In this document: positions 55,993 to 64,000 of the stretch, in pieces
Layout: every line of letters starts with the position of its first letter
Numbering within the stretch: the first letter of the stretch is position 1
Assembly: GCA_024220505.1 (NCBI GenBank)
Contig: JAKZZE010000003.1
Location: forward strand, 186,001 to 250,000
Length of the DNA stretch: 64,000 nucleotides
Reading direction: 5' to 3'
DNA from: Rhizopus arrhizus
Taxonomy: Eukaryota; Mucoromycota; Mucoromycetes; Mucorales; Rhizopodaceae
The notes under the pieces: generated by a model
The model's database searches: none
What the model saw: the letters and a program-made list of their open reading frames with translations, nothing else
What the model was told of the DNA's origin: nothing
Made by a program: the position numbers and the translations under genes

Positions 55993-56916
55993 TTTTTATC
56001 TATTACAAATACACCACACACCCTTTTTTTTCCTTTTACCAGTTTTGTTAGACTGCGTTGATTTTTGCTTTGTATGGGATGTTGATACCACCAAGAGTAA
56101 TTGCCCATTTAGTGCGCGAGGTTTTTGCTACAAAAGGGCTCTTTTGTATTCTTGCTGTCACTCATTTTAACAAGGTAGTATGTGGGTTACATTTTTTGAA
56201 TTTTTTTTTTCTGTGTGTAAAGGTCGTTTTCAACTATAAAGCATGCTTTCAGTAATGGATTGTGTTCAAGTCATTTTGATTGATATGTACGACATTGATA
56301 AAGAAGTCCCAAGTATATAGGATTCAAAGGTTTTAAAGCTTGTATTCTTTCAGTTTCTTGTGATACGGTTACTTTATATAATAAGAAGAAGTAGTTCCAA
56401 TGTAAAAAAATTCTTGCACTGACAGAAGTATCGCCATACTTCTTTATCACTATTCAACCATAAAAAGAAAGATACCTACGCTTACATAAACTTGCATGAT
56501 ATTTGGTTGAATAAAGTATTTGTTTCCTGATATTAAGAAAATGAGTATTGAACATTAGTGTCCTAGTATTGTTGTATTCCTAAAAAGCAAAAATCTCATT
56601 AGACAATTTTAACGGCCGGAATCTCAGAGAAAAAATCCCCAGGAATGAAATCCACCTATAAACATGGGTTTGCTCATAGATTTTGTATCCTCTTCATTCA
56701 CAAAAAAAAATCTAGATTCAATAGCGCTGTTGCCATAGCACTATTAGTCCCCATTCATACTCAAAGCTAACAAGCGTAAAAGTGTATATAGTTTTTAGCT
56801 GTCTTTATGTATAAAAATGAATTGTACATATTTTATCTTTTTTTCTGCCTTTTCCTTTTGCTGCTGGAAGCTATTTATCCAAATCGTTTAATTTTACAGT
56901 AAAAAAAAATATGGCT
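55993..56916. other. Gene-free region
   Basis: No gene is supported between the end of the inverted repeat and NDUFB7. Short AT-rich open frames here look spurious. Confidence 0.4.
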
Positions 56917-57176
56917 TTAGGCTTCCTCAGTAGCCTTGGCTTGTTGTTCCTTCATACGACGCTTAAAACTGAAAATAAACAAAAAAGAATGAGTTTTCGA
57001 AATAATCACATGTATTTTTTTTTTCTTTACTCATCGTATTGGCATTTTTCATAAGCATGACGTTCGTTTTCGCATTTCCAAGGAAGATAAAAGGTTTCGC
57101 CTCGACATTTGTTGAGAGGAATCAATAAATTAGCGCAATAGTCACGGTATTCAAGTGGGATGCGGGACTTTGCCAT
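56917..57176 (-). CDS. NADH:ubiquinone oxidoreductase subunit NDUFB7 (B18)
   Basis: An accessory subunit of mitochondrial complex I on the intermembrane-space side. Exons 57176-57031 and 56968-56917 give 65 residues from the ATG at 57176. The twin cysteine motif is complete: DYCANLLIPLNKC (CX9C) and WKCENERHAYEKC (CX9C), with the family start IPLEYRDYCA. The frame stays open upstream (SFEDGKATQKDMAKSR), which resembles the conserved segment before IPL in other NDUFB7 proteins, so an extra N-terminal exon probably exists beyond 57215; I could not fix its splice. The C-terminus is Lys/Gln/Ala-rich. This is one of the few ordinary genes in the repeat-rich half. Confidence 0.85.
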
Positions 57177-57215
57177 ATCCTTTTGAGTGGCCTTTCCGTC
57201 TTCAAAACTCTTTAG

Positions 57216-58065
57216 TTGTTTAAAATCTCGTTTAAAAGGGAAAATTCAAAGTACCTGTCATATTTATTGCAAGTAAAAAGAAATTTCTATAAACCGCATT
57301 GGAATTTAGGACATGCCTCTAAAAAAGATGAATGCTTCCATTTTTTGGACAGTCACTGTTCGGCATACCTTCAACCACAGCACCAATCAGTGACACAAAA
57401 GTTGATGGCGAACCTCTCAGAGGAACACACGATAAGCCAGCATGACCCTTCAAAGTTCTATTAAGAGTATTTTAAGGAACGATCACTAAAGGATTGGATA
57501 TACTGAACTTTATGTTTAAGACTGACTCCTTCTTACTAGGGTTCAAATTGATTGTTGTCCGATACCACATATAAAGTTCAAAAGATGGTTCAGTGTTGAA
57601 TAACCTTTAGAATAAGCAAATCTAATTTGGCATTAACAAAGTATTTACAAACCAGGCTCAAGGTTTGGGCAAAGTCAGCATTAGCAACCTTTTTGTCACA
57701 AAACTTTTTGAGTGAGAATTAATAATTACATTGACATACTTAGTAAGCCCAGTAATTGGGTGCAAGGGCTTTTCTATGTACTTGTGGTGAAAGACCTCGT
57801 GTTAAATAAATGCTCATAACTTTTCTTTAATAGCAATTCCGCTTACTGTCAAATGTTACTTCAATGAAGGCAGTGACTGTACTCGAGTTATAAGCGTTTT
57901 ATTTAAATTGCATTATCAACTTCATAAAAACCTTACTGCTCATAAACTAGTGTTTATAGAAAATTATGCTATATTAAAGAAGGTGTTATTCTTTTATTCA
58001 AGAAGACTATTACTATTGTGATTTGTCAAAAGAGTTTAAATGTTCATGTTTGCATTTGTAATCAG
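57216..58065. other. Gene-free region
   Basis: About 850 bp with no convincing gene. A plus-strand frame of 82 residues at 57216-57464 has no recognisable feature and no codon pattern like its neighbours. The left part probably holds the NDUFB7 promoter and first exon. Confidence 0.4.
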
Positions 58066-58491
58066 CTAATTTCCACTGTGAACATCAGCAGTAGCAATAG
58101 CAGCCACAGGAGAAGCATTAGGAGCAGGAGCATTAGGAGCGGGGGCAGCGGGAGCGGGAGCATTAGGAGAGGGAGCACTAGAAGCAGGAGCATCAGAAGT
58201 GGGAGAAGCAGTCTTAGGAGCAGACTCAGGAGCAACAGTAGCGGCGATAGTATTAGGGGCATTTCCTTTGTATTTCTCCTCTAAGGCAGGGCCACTATTT
58301 TCAATACCTGTCTTCGGGGTTGCAGCAACATCAATTGTACCAGCATTTGTTTGAGCATTAGTAGACGAGCCAGCAGTAGTTATACTGGAATCAGCACCAG
58401 GAGTACTAAAATCTCTTCTGACAGCAGCAGCAGAATTTTTGTCAACGAAGCAGACTAAGGCCAAAGTTGCTAAGATAAGAAGAGATCGCAT
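58066..58491 (-). CDS. Secreted Pro/Ala/Ser-rich protein
   Basis: Unspliced, 141 residues. The start MRSLLILATLALVCFV is a signal peptide; AVRRD about residue 25 may be a dibasic processing site. The mature part is Ala/Ser/Thr/Pro-rich and ends in tandem APxPNAPAP-type units (about residues 105-128), typical of cell-wall or mucin-like, O-glycosylated fungal proteins. There are no cysteines after the signal region and no GPI signal at the C-terminus. The opposite strand carries a long Ser/Arg frame over the same repeats, which is a shadow. Function unknown. Confidence 0.68.
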   Translation of the reverse strand: MRSLLILATLALVCFVDKNSAAAVRRDFSTPGADSSITTAGSSTNAQTNAGTIDVAATPKTGIENSGPALEEKYKGNAPNTIAATVAPESAPKTASPTSDAPASSAPSPNAPAPAAPAPNAPAPNASPVAAIATADVHSGN

Positions 58492-58561
58492 GTCGTGTAT
58501 AAAGTAGATTTATTTGGTTTTTTTTGTTTTGTTTTTTTTGCAAAAGAGAAAATCCACTGCT

Positions 58562-58569
58562 CTTTTATA
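58562..58569 (-). promoter_or_regulatory. TATA box of the Pro/Ala-rich secreted protein gene
   Basis: On the minus strand TATAAAAG lies about 70 bp before the ATG at 58491, a normal distance. The leader between them is rich in A on the coding strand. Confidence 0.45.
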
Positions 58570-61500
58570 TTGTCCCTTTTCTATTCACAAAGCACGGATA
58601 GCTTGATTCTTCTTATGGTAAAGCGCACGAAAGCAAAGGAAAAATGATTGTCATTATGCATAATTATTCTAAATCAACAAATGATTGTGCGCTGTTTTGT
58701 AAGCACAAACTGTACAAAGCGTATAAAGAAGCCAATGCAACTAGGAAATTAATATAAGATCTAATTAGCTCATCCTTGACAGAATCATCCTGTATCCTAA
58801 AGCATTTCGAACTTCTAAAGCTAGTCTCAATATAAAGTTTCTTGCCATACCCTAACTTCTGCAAGAATTGCATCATTGATATCGAGGAGAATATAACTGA
58901 ATCACTACAAAATATTTTAACCAATTCAAGCCAAGACAAAAAAGGCATTGAATAAATGCAGCAAACGTATAATTGTATAGATAATAATAATAAAAAAGAA
59001 GAAGAGGGAAAGGCGCCTTAGATTCATAGAAACCAAACAAATCAAGTAAACATATATGAACCATCAAAACTTTATATTGCAATGTGTTTCAGAATATCCT
59101 ATTTTCTGCAAAAGAAGGCTGTCTACTACTGCTAAAAGTTAAATGTGACGATAAAGTTATATTTTGCTATAATAGTCCACGTTGTGAAGTTTGATAAAGT
59201 AACTAAATCATAAAGATAATTATAAAATTGGCACTAATGCAATAGTACAAAGAAAAACAACTTCATCTAGTTTACTTTATTAGTGATTTTTTAACCCTTG
59301 CGCCAAAGAGTTGTTAAGTCTCAAATGTTGCAGGTTACACGATAAAGACAATTAGGAGTCTTTCGTTTGTCCAGGGATCACCAAACCCTTACTGCATACA
59401 TTTTTTAGTTCCTCATTATTACTCTTATAAAATTACAACCAACTATGGTTTATTCTCATAGTAAGATTATTTAAAATGAAGATTTGTTTCATATTAATAA
59501 TAAGTTAAATAGCTCAAATGAGGAGGAAGAGGTAGGACCGGACAGTAACTGGAAGCTTAATATAGAACAAACAATAAAGGGTAAGAGACTGAGGGTTAAA
59601 GGTTCATATGATAAGCACAAAAGCTAGTACTTGCAATAAATGAATTTGCTGAGTAATGGATTAATGTTTATTAAAGGATATGTATTTATTTTAACAATTT
59701 AAAGAGTAGTAAATTGAAATTGATAGTACAAACTTGAGTAATGCGTAGTATATTAAGACACAATAGCGATTGAGAAGCAAGTTCTTATATTAAAGCATAA
59801 CGGTATGCATTACTGACGCTGGGCATCAAATGCAAAGCACACATAATGCCACACGAATATCTTTAAACTTTGAATATTTAACATTACATAAATTCATCAT
59901 ACCCATCGGCCAATTGAAACTTTTGCTCTTTTAGTTCTGAATATAACTCGTAAATCTTGTTGGCCATGATTATTTCTGTAACATGTCAAGATCAAAGGAA
60001 AAAGCGTTATTTGCCCATTTAGCCATAAGTCTTTGCTAGTTCTTTTTTCAAACAATTCAATTCGTTGTGCTGGCTTTAGGTATCAATGCAGTCAAGATAA
60101 CATAAGAAGCCTAGGTTTGAAATAAAAGCTTTAGTAGAATGCGCCATGCAAAAAGAACTGAACAAATATTCATTTATTGCTTCTTATGTATGGTACCCAA
60201 AGTGACATTGTCTGTTTTTGATAATGAACTATTATTTTAAAGCAAGAGCTTATCAATTCATATAGGGATAACATATAGTAAAAATGAAGCGAATTTGTCG
60301 TTGATAGAGTAACTAAGAGTAGTTAAACTATAGACGAGACTACATCATCTCACTTGTTCAGAACAAACGATTTTTAAACTTGTTCTACGCTGTGGATATA
60401 CCTTACCTAATAGATACATAGCTGAAGAAATTCACCAATTGATTAGCTATGGGATATATCTGGCCTATCTGTTGGACTTCATCATGTTATTATGGTAGGC
60501 TTTATCCAGGATGGTCTTGCCATCAGTCCTTTCCGTATAAAAATAGTATCCAACTATGAAATTAATTTGAATGCTTACATAATCTAACGTATGCTTGAAT
60601 AGAATATTGTCAAAGCGAAGTACATTGGTTTATCTTTTGTGGTCTAATGTAAGAAAAAGGAATTCAAAGTTACCGACGAGCCTTACAGTATTGTACATTA
60701 TTAATGCTACAAAAGAAACGGACGATATTAATAATTTGACTGGATAAAGATATAGATGATGACCGGAAAGCATTACATCTATAATTTCATCTGTTCCTGA
60801 GGATCCTCCGTGGTTTATGCCATGAAGTGGATCCTTTTTCTCTCTTTATTGGATTTATCGTGGAACAGACTACCAATTATTCAATCTTTTATCTGTTAAT
60901 AAATATTACTAATCCCGAAGGAGGCCATAACCAATTATAGGATTTTTACTTGTAGTTTGCATATCAGAATTTTATTTTAGGTGGCCACATAATGTGGTCC
61001 ACTGGGACAATTCTTTACAATTATTTTTGGAAAAAAAAACAAATATTTATCAACTGGACTGTAATGAAATATGCATATTTTCACATATTCTTGCAGTTTT
61101 AAAAAATTTTTTTTTTTTTTTTTTTTTTTTTTCTTTTTTTTTTTCATACACACTGTATTTCTGACTTTCCAGATGCGGTTGTGCACTCGTAGGATAAAGA
61201 ACTGTATTCACTGGCCCTCCAGTATACTTTTCTTTTTTACTTGTGGGAGATACTGTGGGTTGCAGCAATGTAATTTCCGCAGCGACGTCGTTTTTTTTTG
61301 GGATGAGATTAGCCTCCACCTTCTCGTGGTTCATCCTGTTAAGTCAAGACATTAGCATTTGGCAACAGAGAGAGGCTATAATAATGATTAATAAAGATTT
61401 ATTTTATAACTTAATATATTGGATTTGTTGAATTTTGCTGCTGTAATTGTTGAATGAGAGATTTTGAATACATGAAATAGGAAGCAACAAACGCCTTGAG

Positions 61501-61896
61501 CATATTATGAGAATTGTGATATTTTCCAAGTGATTAAACAACATGTATTGCTGAATATAATGAGAATATGGCCCTTAGAGCCTACGTGCCAATATGCAGG
61601 TAAAATTGAAAGGCATTTAAGACGATAAAATTACTCTTCAGTAAACGTATGAATATGACATGAAAAAGGAGGAAAGTAAGTTTACCATAAGCTCTATTTA
61701 TTGAAGAAAGATGCGAGTCCACGAACGATGCAAATTTTTGGATGAGGAACCAACAATAATTGCTTCTCTATCAATCTGTATAAACCACAACCAAAATCCA
61801 AGGCTGCAAATGCGGCCCTCAATCGGTAAATCTATTACATTGTATTCATATTTTGAAGCATCATGATGTAGAGCATGGTCGAGACAGCCCAGAATC
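58570..61896. other. Long gene-poor region
   Basis: About 3.3 kb without a supported gene. A short minus-strand frame at 59900-59968 (MANKIYELYSELKEQKFQLA) may be a gene or element fragment. A T run of about 40 nt interrupted by one C lies at 61107-61144. Stops are frequent in all frames, as in decayed repeats. Confidence 0.45.
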
Positions 61897-63037
61897 TTAA
61901 ATATCAGCTAGTTTATTTATAGGAGCACTACCTATAGCCAGATATGAATCATGCATATACTCAAAATCATTCATGATATCAAGATTTCCTTTCAATGAAG
62001 ATAGATAATTGTCAGTCATGGTCCCTTTTGGCCTCAACTTCTGGCTCTTTCCCTTGTCAGGTTTTTTTGTTTTGCCAGTTTCCACAGGAAGTTGAGTGCT
62101 AGGTACACTTGGAGCTCTAACGATAACATTTACAACGAAATACAATGATATTGCCCCTAAAATGGTATGAGAGACAGCCAAGGTGTTCTCAACTTTAACA
62201 ATTAGTGTTTCATTCTTAGGAGTGCACGTACCACCTCGATTCATATTTACATAGAAGACAGATTCATCAATGAAAACACAGTTCTTGAGAAAATTCATAT
62301 CCGAATTCTTAACCTTTACTGCCCACTCATATCTTGCTTGAATTGTACCTTCATCATTTCCTTTGATACTATGAAATGAAGCCCTTTTAAACATGAAGCT
62401 GACGACGTCCTTTATAATGAAGTTTTAAACTGCTAATTTTCCAATTTTTAAACCTTCGAAACTAGCAGTTAACTGATCCTGGGCTTGGTCAATGTTGGTT
62501 GAGGGATCCTTATCGAGTAATACAATTAAAAGCTCCTTGAATTCTTCATGAAGTTTCTTACGATCACCTCTAGGCTCAGATACAAAGAAATAATCAGGAT
62601 CATTTTTGTACTGATTTCATCAATGTTGACCTGTTCATTCGTTGATATTGTATTTCCTAGCTATTGATGCGATTTTTTGAGAGCCTTGGCCAGCATATTG
62701 TAATAAAGATCATTCTTTCATAGTTTAAATAAGCTATATAGCTCTTTTTTTTCTTTGTTGTAATATCCATAGTGGGTTGCTCTACGTTTTGGGATCGGCC
62801 GTCTGCCATCTCGGTTTCGACATTTGATTGATAATGCAAGTACTGATCCGTCGTAACTAAAGTTTTGACTTGAACAATCATTTTGTTTACTTCCATCAAG
62901 TCCGCACCTTGCTCATCTCTCATTCCACCTTTTCCAACTTTAAAAATTGTCTTTCCAAAATTACACATCATTAAAAACGTTAAAATGTGACATGTAAAAT
63001 TCTTTACTGCAACAAGCCAAATTGAAAGAGCTGACAA
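61897..63037 (-). mobile_element. IS630/Tc1-type DDE transposase relic
   Basis: On the minus strand, blocks of one transposase are visible in order: TKKKKSYIAYLNYERMIFI (about 62740), a helix-turn-helix region now broken (62420-62640), MFKRASFHSIKGNDEGTIQ and YEWAVKVKNSDMNF, the first catalytic block NCVFIDESVFYVNMNR, HTILGAISL, and the late block DSYLAIGSAPINK, where the normal MDNAPIHK has lost the second acidic residue and His. Stops and shifts between 62400 and 62640 break it. It is inactive. It resembles the Tc1/IS630-like family common in mucoralean genomes. Confidence 0.78.
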
Positions 63038-63089
63038 GTGGTTAAAACCTTGGAAATTTAGCTATTTGAACAACCGCAGCACTCATGGC

Positions 63090-64000
63090 AATCCGTCTTG
63101 TCTTCCCATGGTATAACATGGTGGTATAATTGAAAAAACTCCACAGCGGTCATATACCTTGGCTATCCACTCACTAGCGCCAATTACTAGCTTTCTAGTT
63201 TTTTTCTGTAGCCTCCTACTTAGGCTACAGCAACGTGCTCAAGTGCCCGCTCAACGCAACTTGTCAATCGTTGGCCGCTGTTTAGTCGCCCATACGCTCT
63301 TATTTGGTCCGCTCTGGTATGCCATCCGTGTTCTTACGGACCCCAAATCTTACCTTGGTAAGGTTCGCTCAACTACAATTCAATTTCTCGCACGAAAACA
63401 CTTTACCAATGATCACGTAAGGAAGGCGGGCTTACTATTTTAGACTCTGGAACGCAACATGCAGCTCTACAACTTTGATGGTTGCAACCATTACTTCTTC
63501 CTTCCTCTGATCCATCTTATTATGACACCTTCATTAGTGATATTCTTCGACACTGCTTGCGCCTTTTCTCAGTTTCACCTTCTCATATTTTACCTCTGCT
63601 GCTTCCTGATATGCGTTCAAGTATGCTCAAGTCCTTTGGCTGTTTTAACTCACTGTTCAAAACGATGAATAAAACTAATTACAAAATTAATCGGCAAGTC
63701 TTCGATATTCTTATGGTTAGTGAACTACCACTGACTCAAGTCTGTCTTTCTCTGCTCCTGCTAAATTAAACTTTCATGGCTTTCTACTGGTCCAGAATCC
63801 TTATCAAGCATGTATATGAATTTGGTGTGGCTTGTGGTAAGTTTCGACATGGATCCCCCACATCTTCAGATCCCTTTCGCTCTAAGAACAAGAATTACTT
63901 TGAACAGCTTCAACTATGTTGTATGCAACAAACCACTTTCTTCCAGTAGTTCAAATGTCCATACAATTCAATTCACATGATCTCGTCAGTATTACCGCTT
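63090..64000 (+). mobile_element. LINE ORF2 C-terminal part, running off the window
   Basis: Reading on the plus strand in shifting frames: YLGYPLTS (about 63160), LQQRAQVPAQRNLSIVGRCL and LLFGPLWYAIRVLTDPKSYL (63219-63360), then a one-off frame change to LQLWWLQPLLLPSS. These are the typical post-RT blocks of mucoralean LINEs. The RT core itself is not upstream of 63090; instead the DDE relic lies there. The element continues past the right edge. Confidence 0.75.

Noticed and set aside
58018..58284. Plus-strand Ser/Arg/Gly-repeat frame
   Set aside because: It is the shadow of the Pro/Ala repeats of the secreted protein on the minus strand, which has a signal peptide and TATA box.
60290..60960. 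Possible transposase N-terminus on the plus strand
   Set aside because: Stops are frequent and no family motif could be recognised.

Overview
The window looks like nuclear DNA of an early-diverging filamentous fungus, most likely a mucoralean (Mucoromycota) mould. It is AT-rich, with short GT-AG introns (mostly about 45-60 nt), tight gene spacing, 5' leaders rich in T/C tracts, and protein families typical of that group. Most genes are spliced. I built the exon models by eye from splice sites, reading frame and family similarity, and every multi-exon model given with exon coordinates closes in frame.

Positions 1-46,900 are gene-dense. In order they hold: 3-hydroxyisobutyrate dehydrogenase, a mitoferrin carrier, a 7-TM protein, an NFKBIL1-like protein, the cytosolic Fe-S assembly WD40 protein Cia1, an unknown protein, an F-box protein, an Apd1-like Fe-S protein, an FPK1/KIN82-type AGC kinase beside phosphatidylserine synthase, a 4-kb gene-free stretch with a decayed non-LTR reverse transcriptase, an SDR oxidoreductase, a Vts1/Smaug SAM-domain protein, a secreted cysteine protein, a mitochondrial S-adenosylmethionine carrier, a small helical protein, Cu/Zn superoxide dismutase, a Nab3-like RRM protein, a CREB/ATF-type bZIP factor, a tiny secreted peptide precursor, a histidine phosphatase, the exosome subunit Mtr3, a DHHC palmitoyltransferase, a FAM72 protein, a coiled-coil protein with a dynein-adaptor-like CC1 box, a Fanzor-bearing transposon, a LIM-binding-domain protein and endonuclease V.

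Positions 46,900-64,000 are repeat-rich. They hold Tc1/mariner-type relics, a large inverted repeat (two arms of about 1.44 kb around a 4.5-kb spacer), a damaged two-ORF LINE in that spacer, and another LINE running off the right edge. A few host-type genes remain there: an uncharacterised repeated family protein, the complex I subunit NDUFB7 and a Pro/Ala-rich secreted protein.

The most interesting system is at 40,198-43,044. It is a 2.85-kb element with 129-bp imperfect terminal inverted repeats whose only gene is a 693-residue Fanzor (eukaryotic TnpB-like, RNA-guided nuclease family) on the minus strand. Between its stop codon and the TIR on that side lies a conserved-looking non-coding stretch where an omega-RNA would be expected. 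LINE debris flanks it on both sides.
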